From the NCBI GenBank assembly GCA_942159475.1, contig OW804094.1, positions 11,498,386 to 11,562,385 of the forward strand: a stretch of 64,000 nt of DNA, read 5' to 3'. A model generated the notes under the pieces. That model saw only the letters and a list, made by a program, of their open reading frames with translations. It was not told where the DNA came from and ran no database searches. Below are positions 1-9,881 of this stretch, piece by piece (within the stretch, counting starts at the first letter, position 1; each line of letters opens with the position of its first letter). The position numbers were made by a program, and so were the translations under genes. This DNA comes from Sthenelais limicola. Taxonomy: Eukaryota; Annelida; Polychaeta; Phyllodocida; Sigalionidae.

Positions 1-154
1 ACTACCTTGTCCGGAACCCCGGACTCTAGGCCGTTTTCACGGACTGGAGAATAAAGAGAGCTACAGGGAATTGTGCCTTGTTAAGTTGTTTATTCGGATC
101 AAAGAGCGAATCACTACATATATATAATTTTTTTTTAGAAAATTAACTTACTCT

Positions 155-432
155 AATCGCATTTTAAGAACACCAAAGGCCTGTTCAATCAGAGTCCTTG
201 TGTGTGAATGCGACTGGTTGTATCATTCCTCCCCGGCATTATCTGGGCGCAAGACAGATCAGATAGGGGCACAAAGGGTACCCCGAGTAGCATAGAAGGT
301 TGAACCCCCCTGCTAGCCCATCCTCAAGTTCCTCACTGAGCTGGGACTCAGCAAGGACGTACGCATTGTGCGCTCCGCTTGGTATCCGTAGATTCACGTA
401 AGTGAACAGCATCCGGGAACCGCAGACGCACT
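155..432 (-). pseudogene. Harbinger (PIF/HARBI1-type) nuclease relic
   Basis: On the minus strand 155-213 encodes RTLIEQAFGVLKMR, the glutamate-containing block near the end of HARBI1-like DDE nucleases. About 240-390 encodes an upstream block in another frame (AESQLSEELEDG, then SGYPLCPYL, matching the GYPL..YL block of the family). A stop and a frame change near 245 separate them, so this is a decayed fragment. The family cuts and reinserts transposon DNA in the nucleus together with a Myb-like partner. No terminal repeats are visible and the window edge limits context. Confidence 0.7.
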
Positions 433-822
433 GAATAATGAACTAATAATAATATCAATAATGAATTTTTAAAAAATAGACAAAATAATAATAGATGGTT
501 GAGAATATGATAGTACAGCACGAGCACCTACGAGATGCGGTGCTATATTTACTCCACGGTGCTATAAGATTAATTATTCGGGGAGACACGTTGTTCTGTC
601 AGGTATGTTGACATGATAGGAAGGGGAATCCCTGAATTCTGACAGAACATTTTTTTTTACTTTAGACTGAAGGGACGGTATTACTTTGCACGTGGCAATG
701 TTGACAAACCCAGCTTGGTCGGTAAGCTTTGTTCTGGTGGTCTGGGAGTCGGCACCTCTTTTGTGACGTAAGACAGTGTAAGACAGTGTGACGTAAGCCA
801 GTTGACAGCTCTCCGCTCGGCC

Positions 823-1276
823 GGTTGAAAGTAAAAGTAATGGCAAATGGAATCTGAATGAAGGAAATGGAACGGAATTTTTTTGGGTGTTTCTGCATCT
901 TATAGAAATGGTTGAAAGTAAAAGTAATGGCAAATGGAATCTGAATGAAGGAAACGGAACGGAACTTTTTTGGGTGTTTCTGCATCTTATAGAAATGGTT
1001 GAAAGTAAAAGTAATGGCAAATGGAATCTGAATGAAGGAAACGGAACGGAACTTTTTTGGGTGTTTCTGCATCTTATAGAAATGGTTGAAAGTAAAAGTA
1101 ATGGCAAATGGAATCTGAATGAAGGAAACGGAACGGAACTTTTTTGGGTGTTTCTGCATCTTATAGAAATGGTTGAAAGTAAAAGTAATGGCAAATGGAA
1201 TCTGAATGAAGGAAACGGAACGGAACTTTTTTGGGTGTTTCTGCATCTTATAGAAATGGTTGAAAGTAAAAGTAAT
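823..1276. repeat. 87-bp tandem repeat, about 5 copies
   Basis: The unit starts at 841, 928, 1015 and so on, an 87-bp period, with almost no divergence between copies. Since 87 is 29 codons, open frames run through the array on both strands, giving false repetitive proteins. Near identity suggests recent expansion. There is no sign of a gene. Confidence 0.9.
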
Positions 1277-1424
1277 GTGATAAATCATGTTTTAAATATT
1301 TAGATGTTTATTAGCAAATATAAATGATTCGATTTAGGGAATTTTATGATTATTAAAGTTGTTTAAGAACAAGCTGGATTAAACCATGAGGCTTTCATTT
1401 TTTTTACGAACGACTGACTTTTAC

Positions 1425-1870
1425 GACCAACTTTTTTTTCGACCAACTTTCAACTCTTTTTTTCCGACCAACTTTCAACTTTTTTTTTCGACCAACTTTC
1501 AACTTTTTTTCCGACCAACTTTCAACTTTTTTTCCGACCAACTTTCAACTTTTTTTTCAAAAAAACTTTCAACTTTTTTCCGACCAACTTTCAACTTTTT
1601 TTTCAAAAAAACTTTCAACTTTCAACTTTTTTTCCGACCAACTTTCAACTTTTTTTTCAAAAAAACTTTCAACTTTCAACTTTTTTTCCAACCAACTTTC
1701 AACTTTTTTTTCGACAAACTTTCAACTTTTTTTGGACAAACTTTCAACTTTTTTTACGACCAACTTTCAACTTTTTTTCGACCAACTTTCAACTTTTTTT
1801 ACGACTACCCTCCCCCTTCTTCATCCTTCCCCCTACTCCTCTTCTCCCCTTCCCTCTTCTCACCTCTTGC
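1425..1870. repeat. Pyrimidine-rich 20-23 bp tandem repeat
   Basis: About 17 imperfect copies of a unit combining ACCAACTTTCAAC with a T run of variable length, followed from 1807 by a pure C/T tract. The plus strand is nearly all pyrimidine. The long open frame across it is a by-product of the repeat. Confidence 0.85.
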
Positions 1871-1899
1871 TTTAAGTTATCATTTTCCTCCGTTTTAAC

Positions 1900-2824
1900 T
1901 ACATAACGCCACAACGATTGAATACTATTACTTATGCCCCAAAAACGATTGAAAGCCCACTTCAATTAATTCAGAAAGTTCAACTGTTTATAATTAGATC
2001 TGATCTATCTATCTGATAGATATCATATTAAAAAATGTGACTAGTATCATGTACCACGCAGTCAAACTTATACATCTGACACCAATTGATATGAGAGGAA
2101 TATGAACTGGACAGAGGAAAAGGCTGATAAAAATGACATGAGGGCAGCTGTATGGTCGACCCGAATGGGGTCGGTAGACCCTTCTCAGGAATGTTAATAC
2201 AAAAACCGATTTCATGCTGTCTTGTTATGAATTATAACATCAAGTCCTTTATTAACTTACAAAATTACGGCCATTCTTCTCTCACTGATGCTGGCGACGA
2301 CGCAATAGTGTACATCGTAACGTCGCAACGTTAGTAACGCTAGTAAGAGTCATAATAATCAACATGAACTAGATATGAATTAAATAATCATAACATGTCT
2401 ATAAAAAAATATAGGTTTACACCGATTAAGGAACAATCACTGTGACTGCATTACAAACTAATAATACTAATTAAAATTCAGTATGAAAAAGAGTGGGCAA
2501 AAATTATATTTATTTATTTATTATTATTTAATATTTTACTGTTATACCTCAAGCAACCCGTAATGTAAAACCTGAATATACTGATTTTACTAAACAATTA
2601 TAAGCAAAGCAAAAATAAGCAATAGTGAAATTAAATAAATAACAATATATCATACACACCCTCTCCCCATGCGTCAGGCCGCCGCCATATCTGGTGCCAA
2701 GGGTTTGGGCCTTTTCAGAGCGTCCAAACCTAGCTGATATAATCACCACTGACTCCTGATCGAGCCTATAGCGAGAGATGAACCGTCTGGGCTATAACAG
2801 CTGGTAAAAGGGTCCACCCGCAAT
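1900..2824. other. Non-coding stretch, nothing recognised
   Basis: AT-rich sequence with simple ATTT runs near 2505-2535. No domain, splice structure or terminal repeat was recognised. Short open frames show no protein-like signature. Confidence 0.5.
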
Positions 2825-3590
2825 CTATACACCTTCTCTCTCTCTCAGCTTGTTGCTGCTTGGTCCCCCAATCTCTTCTTCATCTAAAGACCTTTTCCTT
2901 TGTACTATTTCTAGTTTTAGGTTATTGAATTTATTGCTACATTTCTTAGTTTCATGTTGCATCAAGATGTTGGTATTGGAGATTCTTTTGCCGATCAGAG
3001 ATGGATTCAGTGACATAGGTAAACATGCCATTTCATGGAATGTTTGGATATTGTCAGATATTGTTCGATATCCAACACAAGCATTCTAGATTTTCTCTAG
3101 ATTGAGCAAGATAGAAGGCAGCCTCAAGAGTGTGTAGATTTGATCTACTATCGTTTTTTAGGATCTTTAGTTCAACATATTTTTCATCGACACTGTCTCT
3201 CTTTTGCAATCTCTTCAGGAGTTTTTACAAGCTGTTTGATAGAAGATATCACCTGTTTCGATTACTGGTACAACCAGCATTTTGACCATGTCAGTTTTAA
3301 TTTTCTTGTTTAAGATATAGCTTGATTTCCTCAATGAGTTACCTTTCCACTTAACTTTGTTGATTTCATTAGTTAGGTGGTCATTAAATGATAGTCTTAC
3401 GTCAATTATGAGTCCTAGATATATGTATTGGCTGACCTGGTTAGGGTCTCTTTTCCCAGCAAGAGACTATGGGAGCTATTTTCATTTTGCTTTTTCCTGC
3501 CTATATTGAACTTAATGTTTTGAGTCTTTGAGGCATTCATGGAAATTTTGTTAATTTTGCACCATGTATTAATATGGTTTAGATTTTAAC
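2825..3590 (-). pseudogene. LINE A: C-terminal part of reverse transcriptase ORF, downstream piece
   Basis: Minus-strand translation gives INTWCKINKISMNASKT (3500-3570), then YIYLGLIIDVRLSFNDHL (about 3370-3430) and MLVVPVIETGDIFY (about 3240-3290). This is the usual order after the YADD box in non-LTR reverse transcriptases: W..N.L..N..K, YLG..ID and P..E. Frames break several times below 3240. The upstream RT palm lies on the other side of the inserted plus-strand LINE, at 5318-5450. A dead copy. Confidence 0.7.
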
Positions 3591-3599
3591 AAAGAGACC

Positions 3600-3889
3600 T
3601 TGCTGACATTGTACAAAATGTATATCCAATCAAGGTTAGACTATGGATCTATGGTGTATGCCTCTGCTCCAAGGTCTTACCTGGACAGACTTAAGCCCAT
3701 TCAGAACCAGGGACTGAGACTTTGTCTTGGAGCCTTACGTACAACTCCTGCACCAAGCCTTCATATTGAAGCTGGTATACCACCTCTGGAGTTTCGCCGG
3801 GAAAAGCTCACACTGCAATACACTATACGTGCCAGAGCTAACCCCAAAAATCCAGCCCACAAACTCATATTTGACAAACTCATATTTGA
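3600..3889 (+). pseudogene. LINE B RT ORF, part after the palm domain
   Basis: Encodes LTLYKMYIQSRLDYGSMVYA followed by LDRLKPIQNQGLRLCLGA and TTPAPSLHIEAGIPPLEFRR. This is the conserved connection region between RT and RNase H in I- and Jockey-type LINEs. The frame is open up to the short retroposon at 3890, after which a few foreign residues are read before a stop. Continuation is at 4075. The RT palm and endonuclease are missing (5' truncation). Confidence 0.75.
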
Positions 3890-4069
3890 TTGGTCCTGGG
3901 TAAGACCTTAAAGTGCCTTTCTGTCTCTTTTTTCTGTCTCTCTCTCCCTTCTTCTCTATCTCTATTTCCTGGGTATGATCATAAACTGCCTCCCTCTCAG
4001 CTCTCCCGCCCTTGATATAACACTTCAAAGTGTTGATAAGGGCGTAAAGCAACCAATCTCACTCACTCA
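3890..4069 (+). mobile_element. Short retroposon family A, copy 1
   Basis: Begins TGGTCCTGGGTAAGACC, has a C/T-rich middle, a hairpin (CGCCCTT...AACACTT / AAGTGTT...AAGGGCG), and ends in (CACT)n. An 11-bp target duplication CTCATATTTGA flanks it (3879-3889 and 4070-4080), which fixes both ends. It interrupts the LINE B ORF, so it is younger than that LINE. No tRNA-like A/B boxes were recognised. Confidence 0.85.
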
Positions 4070-4074
4070 CTCAT

Positions 4075-5134
4075 ATTTGACAACAAGAACACTGTGTATC
4101 GGGAGAAGCCAAATGCCATCAAGCCAATGGCAGTGACAGCAAGGTCTTTATTCCGAGAAGCTGGTGTACCAATGAAAAGAGTAATGACTGAAAAACCACC
4201 AGAGACTCCACCATGGGAACAAAAATTACCCCTGGTTATCCTGGACCTTGACACAAACAAGAAAACTGAGACTCCTGTGCATGTATTTGAAAAACAATAC
4301 AGTGAAATCAGGACACAGTTTGAAAGCCATACAGCCATTTTCACCGATGGTTCCAAAGATGGTAGTCGTGTTGGATTTGCCGTGCATACACCATTTGGGA
4401 ACTTGAAGAAGGCTCTCCACAAGGAAAGCAGCATCTACACTGCTGAAGGAAAAGCACTGCTTAAGGCACTTGAATGGGTACAGGTCTCACGGATGAAGAA
4501 ATTCATCATATTCTCAGACTCGCACCCATGTCTAGAAGCTGTGACCAACCTTTATCCTAAGAACCCAATCATACAAGCAATTCAAGAGACATACACTGAA
4601 AACAAAAGACTGGACAAAGAAGTGGTGTTGTGCTGGGTGCCAAGCCACATTGGAATAGAAGGAAATGAGGCAGCAGACATTGCAGCCAAAAATGCATTGA
4701 GGCGCCCTGTTGGGGCTGACCAAATGCCATACACAGACATTGTACCTGTGGCGCAGGCACATGTCAAACGTAGCTGGCAGCGCACATGGAATGGTGTTAA
4801 CAGTAACAAGCTGCGAGCAATCACACCATCAATCACACCAAAATTCAAAGATGATAACCTGACAAGACCCGAACAGGTGATACTGACCCGTCTTTGTACC
4901 GGTCACACCAAACTGACTCACAGGCACCTTCTAAAAGGTGAAGTGGCTCCTGTATGTCAGACATGCAACACTCAACTGAGTGTAGAGCATCTCTTAATAC
5001 ATTGTCAGGCAACCAAGAGAAACAGAATAAAATTCCTGCAAAATCGCAGGACACTGCAGAGTATTTTCCGGGAATCTGGGAACAAAAATATTCTTGATTT
5101 CCTACGGGAAACCAAATTGTACGACAAAATTTAG
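4075..5134 (+). CDS. LINE B RNase H and C-terminal Cys/His domain
   Basis: An open frame of at least 346 codons. The RNase H domain starts with the first acidic residue in FTDGSKDGSRVGFAV, then the glutamate in YTAEGKALLKALEW, the aspartate in FIIFSDSHPCLEAV and the late block WVPSHIGIEGNEAAD. It is followed by LTRLCTGHTKLTHRH and a zinc-binding-like C-x2-C-x8-H-x4-C (CQTCNTQLSVEHLLIHC). The first ATG is at 4094, but the real frame continues from the RT part before the retroposon insertion, so that ATG is not a natural start. RNase H removes RNA from the cDNA hybrid during reverse transcription. This part carries no stop. Confidence 0.8.
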
Positions 5135-5148
5135 GTAACCTAAATGAA

Positions 5149-5165
5149 GCCTGACTTCGTCAGGC
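5149..5165 (+). other. Conserved 3' UTR hairpin of LINE B
   Basis: GCCTGACTTCGTCAGGC is a perfect 7-bp stem with a 3-base loop just after the LINE stop codon. It is unchanged in copy 2 (18459-18475) and copy 3 (46435-46451). By position it could be the element that LINE reverse transcriptase recognises in its RNA; that is inference. Confidence 0.6.
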
Positions 5166-5290
5166 CAAACCCTGTTTCATGAAATAGGGAATTTCACAGA
5201 ATAAAATAATAAAACCACAGTATATCTGCTAACTTTTAATTACTATTAGCGGAGGTGAAACTAACCAAACCAAACCAAACCAAACCAAAA

Positions 5291-5344
5291 CATTACAGAT
5301 TCATTTTTATTGCTATTATTACAGATTCATTTTTATTGCTATTA
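5291..5344. repeat. 27-bp tandem duplication at LINE B insertion edge
   Basis: Two copies of a 26-27 bp unit (ATTACAGATTCATTTTTATT...) stand directly after the LINE B tail. They may stem from the insertion event or be a separate duplication. Confidence 0.6.
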
Positions 5345-5450
5345 AGAAGAACTGTCTCATCAGCATAGTACTGGATGACAGAGTTTTCTATTATTTCATT
5401 TAGACCATTGAAATTTTTCTTGAGATATTGATGATAAAACGTTAACAATC
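5318..5450 (-). pseudogene. LINE A: RT palm remnant, upstream piece
   Basis: The minus strand encodes IQYYADETVLLNSN, a YADD-type palm motif with the second Asp changed to Glu. It is the piece expected upstream of the LINE A remains at 2825-3590 and is separated from them only by LINE B. Confidence 0.55.
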
Positions 5451-5588
5451 ATGAAAAAAAATTAAAGCGTACCTAGTACACTTATCAAAACTTTTTGTAA
5501 CACATATATTATATGAACAAATTTCTTGATGTATACAATTTTTGATATGCAAGATAATGGTAATGTAACAAACATCGGATTGGTCTTC

Positions 5589-5852
5589 TTATCTTTGTTG
5601 TGGACGAGGCTGGGCTTGCTTCCTTGCTTTCATACCTTGGTATATGTAATGGGCAACCATCTGGTCGCATTTCTTTACCATCATATATAAATCAAATAAG
5701 TGCTCATCCACCGGGACAAATTTGCAGCATCGGTTCTCCGCTGGTCTGGATATTCTAGGGGTCGATGTTGGAATGGGAGTGGGTGTGTATTTTGGTGGAA
5801 TGGTCTTATAATGGTTCAGGGTGGTAATTGTCACAGCTGGCATTAATATCAA
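5589..5852 (-). CDS. Unknown small ORF next to Harbinger transposase
   Basis: 87 codons: a Pro/Thr-rich N-terminal half (KYTPTPIPTSTP), then VDEHLFDLYMMVKKCDQMVA and a basic Gln-rich end. Harbinger elements usually carry a second DNA-binding protein, and this ORF lies just downstream of the transposase on the same strand. It could be the end of such a partner, but no Myb or MADF core is visible. Weak assignment. Confidence 0.3.
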   Translation of the reverse strand: MILMPAVTITTLNHYKTIPPKYTPTPIPTSTPRISRPAENRCCKFVPVDEHLFDLYMMVKKCDQMVAHYIYQGMKARKQAQPRPQQR

Positions 5853-5986
5853 GAGCCTTGGGGGTTGGGTTGGGCCAGGGTATTCTCAAAGGTGTTGATT
5901 ATTTTTGTGTCCTGCCATGCCACTTGCTGCCTGGCTCAAGTTTTTTGCATCTGTTGGCTTGAGGGAGTGCACCTCTTTTTGTTGCC

Positions 5987-6169
5987 TGGTCCTGGGTAAG
6001 ACCTTAAAGGGCCCTTCTGTCTCTTTTCTCTGTCTCTCTCTCCCTTCTTCTCTATCGCTATTTCCTGGGTATGATCATAAACTGCCTACCTTTCAGCTCT
6101 ACCGCCCTTGATATAACACTTCAAAGTGTTGATAAAGGCGTAAAGCCACCAAACTCACTCACTCACTCA
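5987..6169 (+). mobile_element. Short retroposon family A, copy 2
   Basis: Full-length copy with a perfect 14-bp target duplication CTCTTTTTGTTGCC (5973-5986 and 6170-6183). Same hairpin and (CACT)n end as the other copies. Confidence 0.9.
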
Positions 6170-6229
6170 CTCTTTTTGTTGCCGCCATTGGCCAGGCTGG
6201 ATTTGGTGGCCTGAATCCTCAAAATCAAC

Positions 6230-6928
6230 TTAACCTGCTTGGATGTAGTTTTTCCCGTCATGCTTTCTCAGCAAGTTGTGCAGGGTGCACGCAGCCATGA
6301 CAATATAGTCTGCACTCTTTGGGTTCATATTGATTTCCCCCTTCAGTACAGCAAATCTTCTAGCCAGTATTCCAAAGGCGTTTTCAACAATGCGAGGGGC
6401 CCTAGAGAGCCTGTGATTAAATATGGCTTGCTGTTCATCCTCTGATCGCTTAGGAAAGGGTTTGATTACTTGGGTAGTCATTGCAAAAGCTTCATTTGCA
6501 ACAAAATGCGGGGATATGCTTCTGTCCGTACCAGAGAGGGTTATGGTTCTGTCTGTACCAGGGAGGGTCATTGATGTGGTGAGTTCAATCCTTCCTTTCT
6601 CTACATTCTTAAAAAAATCAGTCTGTCGCCATACACCTCCGTCTGCCACTCGACCTTCACCGCCAACATCAATGTACATGAACTCATAATTTGCATTAAC
6701 AATAGCCATGAGGACAATGCTGTGGAACTGTTTGTAATTGCTTCCAGATCCCCATGGCTTTGCAATTTTGATGTGTTTTCTGTCAATCACACCAAGACAT
6801 ACGGGATAGTTCCATCTGTCCTGGAACTGCTTCGCTGCAGCATTCCATTCAGCCACAGTTTTTGAGATCGGAAAGGAATGTAGAAAGAGAAGCATGTTTA
6901 ATTTACATTTTTTGGTCAAATGCCGCAT
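6230..6928 (-). CDS. Harbinger (HARBI1-like) transposase, N-terminally incomplete
   Basis: 232 codons with the family signatures in order: KTVAEWNAAAKQFQDRWNYP, CLGVIDRKHIKI (first catalytic Asp), MYIDVGGEGRVADGGVW (second Asp), FPKRSEDEQQAIFNHRLSRA, RIVENAFGILARRF (catalytic Glu) and VMAACTLHNLLRKHDG. All three DDE residues are present and no stop interrupts them. Full proteins are about 350-400 residues; about 100 N-terminal residues are not seen and may be in a lost or unrecognised exon. Residues 85-115 hold an imperfect internal repeat (LPGTDRTITLSGTDRSI). Confidence 0.85.
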   Translation of the reverse strand: MRHLTKKCKLNMLLFLHSFPISKTVAEWNAAAKQFQDRWNYPVCLGVIDRKHIKIAKPWGSGSNYKQFHSIVLMAIVNANYEFMYIDVGGEGRVADGGVWRQTDFFKNVEKGRIELTTSMTLPGTDRTITLSGTDRSISPHFVANEAFAMTTQVIKPFPKRSEDEQQAIFNHRLSRAPRIVENAFGILARRFAVLKGEINMNPKSADYIVMAACTLHNLLRKHDGKNYIQAG

Positions 6929-7010
6929 TATACTTTAAGGAATGATATCTAATTTTAATTTCATTTAGAAAAGCTCTTAAGACAATATTGTTCTCACATG
7001 GAACAACTTC

Positions 7011-7203
7011 TGGTCCTGGGTATGACCGTAAAGTGCCTTTCTGTCTCTTTCTCTGTCTCTCTCTACCTTCTTCTCTATATCTATCTCTTTCCTGGGTATG
7101 ATCATAAACTGCCTTCCTCTCAGCCCTCCCCCCCCCATGATATAACACTTCAAACTGTTGATAAGGGCGTAAAGCAACCAATCTCACTCACTCACTCACT
7201 CAC
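7011..7203 (+). mobile_element. Short retroposon family A, copy 3
   Basis: Flanked by the 12-bp duplication TGGAACAACTTC (6999-7010 and 7204-7215). A C run near 7128 and a weakened hairpin arm show some decay. Confidence 0.9.
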
Positions 7204-7266
7204 TGGAACAACTTCTGCCTATGCATATAATTTTTCGCCATCTGTATAACCCATTTAATGAACCAG

Positions 7267-7563
7267 CTATACCTCTTTTTTTTCTAAATATACAAACAAT
7301 ATATCACACATACTTATACCGCCTGTTACTACAGGCCTTAACACCTCATTTCTATTCAATTCTTCAAACATTTTATTCCAAAACTCACTGGATTGTTGGC
7401 ATTTTACGAAAAAGTGGCATAAATCATCTCTTTCCTCACAAAATGAGCATATATCATTGTCTTTGATCTTAATCTCCTTGAAGTAAACATTGCAACATAT
7501 TGTATATAGGATCACACAATATTGTAACAATTGAATTCTAGGTTCTGAGTTTCTGTAGGCCAC
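7267..7563 (-). pseudogene. LINE ORF2 C-terminal zinc-finger fragment (L1/Tx1-like)
   Basis: Encodes ICSFCEERDDLCHFFVKC followed by SSEFWNKMFEEL. The C-x2-C...H-x4-C pattern followed by F/W is the usual C-terminal region of L1- and Tx1-type ORF2 proteins. The rest of the element is not seen. Confidence 0.55.
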
Positions 7564-7964
7564 AATAAAGCATATATATACTTAAGCATATCTCTTTTAG
7601 GATGTCCTTCTCACCTAATACCTCCTATCGGCAGAATTTTTCATACTTAGGAACATCTAGCTTAACCAATTCTTTATAAATTTCATGTTATTTTGCAATG
7701 AAATAGCAATGTGGAAGCCTTTGTGGAAACCTACAATCTTGCACTTAGATACTAGTATAGATTGGGAAGAGGTTTAACTTATGAGTTGTTGAAAGTTCTG
7801 ACAAGTTTCCCAACTTATCTTGTTATCTGATGGGCCAGAAGCAAAAGGGTTTATTGCCCTGGCAGTCAACCATTTATCTGACTCAGTGCTTGATAGTCAT
7901 TTTTAGTACAAGGAATTTCTATGCAACGATTTCTAACGTCTATTTCAGGCTGATACACCCTTTT

Positions 7965-8330
7965 TGGAAACGCCTTTAATTTTATTACACATACTTGATA
8001 TTGTTGATATATTTAGTTCAGTACTTCCAATCTCTAAAAGTTCATTCTCTCAAACTTATTTCAATCAAAACAGATATATATGGATTTCCACAGGGCTTTT
8101 TCAAAAATAAATTTGCACCGAACACAATGATTTTTTTATTTTGAATTAATATACCCCCTTTCGGATTGCCTTTAATTTAATCCCACATACTTTATATCAC
8201 AGATATATTCAGTTCAATACCTTGCCTGCTCATATCTAAAAGGTTAACTTTGAACTATTTCAATCAAAACAGATATATATGGATTTCTGCAGGGCTTGTT
8301 CAAAAATAAATTTGCAACGATCACAACAAA
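7965..8330. repeat. Diverged tandem duplication, about 180 bp
   Basis: Two copies sharing TTTCAATCAAAACAGATATA, GGGCTT.TTCAAAAATAAAT and GCCTTTAATTT blocks, at about 7965-8130 and 8150-8325. Non-coding. Confidence 0.65.
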
Positions 8331-8344
8331 AGTTATGTAGATGT

Positions 8345-9283
8345 TCTTAACAGTAGAAATAGCCCACCAGATTTTGCTTCAGAAAGAACCCATATCTTGA
8401 AGCCCCATTTGTTTGGCTTGGCTGGGTTGTACTGCATGGCAGGTGCATGTCCTTTGTGTGGTACTGTGCTTTCGTCAATGGACAATTCTCTGAAGTAAAT
8501 ATTCATAATTGAGTTTCATGTTATATTCATGTGATGGAAATCATACTTGGCAGCCAGGGGCCGAAGAAAGGCGGCTGGGGAAGGGGGCAGTTGCGGCGGG
8601 GAGGGGTGTAGAGGGACCCGGGGAAAGTGCCAGCTAGACTTATACTTATAGGTTCTGGTTAGTTTTAAATGTGAGTAGAAGTGTATTATGAATTATTCTT
8701 ACCTTTTGGGCTGGTAAACTCTGTTTGTGATGCCGTTATAAAAAGCAAATATCCATTGCACATTCCTGACAGGGTGCCAGCGATCGTCGGGAAGTTGAAG
8801 TAGCTGAAATGACCCAAAATAACTTAATAAAAACTATTATTTTGTACATTTTGCTTTCTCTTTCATTCATGCATTGATATAGTCTTTGAAATTTTAAACC
8901 TGGATTAATTATTTTATTTTAATCCTTATTTAGACAAAAAACGGACGATAATAGGTGAATTTTGCTTACCAAAATATGGCCTTGAACCTATCTCTTAGCA
9001 TCACCTGGGTAAAGAAGGGGGTCATTATCTCCATTGATATCGCCCAAAAGTCAGAAAGCCTTGGCTTTTGGATAATACCCATCAGCATTGCTAAACCAAT
9101 AAATTTTGTCGTCTCCACCTCATTTGTCAGTGTCCACGCCCCCTTGTGTTGCTCTGGGTGTTCACCACGAACTTGAGCCGCATAGTGAAACTGTAATCTT
9201 GGTGTCTGAGATTTGGGAAATGATACACTGGAGGTCCATTTGGTCCCTGTCAATCCTGTAGGGCTTAAGCAGCTGTGTGACAT
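8345..9283 (-). pseudogene. piggyBac transposase relic
   Basis: Minus-strand 8966-9170 encodes KFIGLAMLMGIIQKPRLSDF and a following RDRFKAIFW, the N-terminal core of piggyBac (DDE_Tnp_1_7) transposases. At 8345-8500 the next block appears: LSIDESTVPHKGH with the first catalytic Asp, then YNPAKPNKWGFKIWVLSEAK. About 450 bases between the blocks do not give the expected protein, and the N-terminus is overwritten by the 9198-9360 repeat. TTAA-directed cut-and-paste family; dead copy. Confidence 0.75.
8565..8640. other. G-rich island
   Basis: A G-rich plus-strand stretch (GGCGGGGAGGGG and similar) with several runs of three or more G inside otherwise AT-rich DNA. It could form a G-quadruplex; nothing else is seen here. 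Confidence 0.5.
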
Positions 9284-9360
9284 CCTTGTTTTTCTTCAGT
9301 CCAGCTTGGTGTAGCAAACCTACAACAATGTTAATGTTAATCTTTTTTGATGTCTTCTCA
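9198..9360. repeat. Direct repeat, first copy (partner 9954-10113)
   Basis: About 160 bases beginning GGTGTCTGAGATTTGGGAAA are repeated almost exactly at 9954-10113. In this copy the segment adjoins piggyBac sequence; in the other it belongs to a minus-strand ORF. A segmental duplication over 755 bp. Confidence 0.85.
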
Positions 9361-9499
9361 GGATTGTAATCTTTTTTCAGTTCATCATTGTTTTCAAAAA
9401 AGAAACCAACTTTCCTTCCATTCCCTGAAAAAGAAATATTAAAATATGAATTAGTTTTAAAAATACAATGGTTTATTTAAAGTCATGTGTTTTTAATGC

Positions 9500-9600
9500 A
9501 TTATTGCATTCTTTGTCCAGTCCATGGTAATGAATTAATGCATTCTCTGTCATACCCACGGGAATGCATTAATACATTGTCCGTCTGGAATGGGTTAATT
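9500..9600. repeat. Three imperfect 36-bp units
   Basis: Units containing GAATGCATTAAT-like cores follow each other near the piggyBac relic. They might be subterminal repeats of that element. Confidence 0.35.
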
Positions 9601-9881
9601 ATCCTGTCATAAACTATAGTTATAGAACTTAACTGGCATTTTATATTACTGAGACAGGGCACTATATCTGGTGGACTCTTTGGTTCATTTTTCAGCATTT
9701 CGAAAAATTGATATGAAACTAAAATAACATGCCAGCCAGGTACAACAGCTTTCCAAAGAGAACTGTAGTGCATTATAACTCTATGACCTTCCAATCAGTA
9801 GCCATCAGTTTCACTTTAACTGCAGAGGTTTGAAAGCTCTTGATTTTTCTCCTTTCAATGGGAGTATCAATTCCTTGAGGA

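Larger units (their letters stand above)
3588..5290 (+). mobile_element. LINE B copy 1, 5'-truncated, I/Nimb-like
   Basis: A non-LTR retrotransposon fragment: end of the RT ORF (3600-3889), an inserted short retroposon (3890-4069), the RNase H region (4075-5134), a 3' UTR with a hairpin, and a tail of about five CCAAA repeats (5265-5289). Two other copies in the window share the 3' end. It is inserted in LINE A, whose pieces flank it. The I/Nimb assignment rests on the RNase H domain and a C-terminal Cys/His motif, and is tentative. Confidence 0.8.

Noticed and set aside
574..1303. Long repetitive open frames on both strands
   Set aside because: They follow from an 87-bp tandem repeat with no stops; no protein family or start context.
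1386..1898. 170-codon Phe/Thr/Asn-rich frame
   Set aside because: A translation of the pyrimidine-rich tandem repeat.
3735..4052. Minus-strand frame over retroposon copy 1 and similar ones at 6903-7187 and 39697-40071
   Set aside because: The same short retroposon is read in reverse each time; no conserved protein.
3890..4069. tRNA-derived SINE with internal Pol III promoter
   Set aside because: No A or B box could be recognised, so only short retroposon is claimed.
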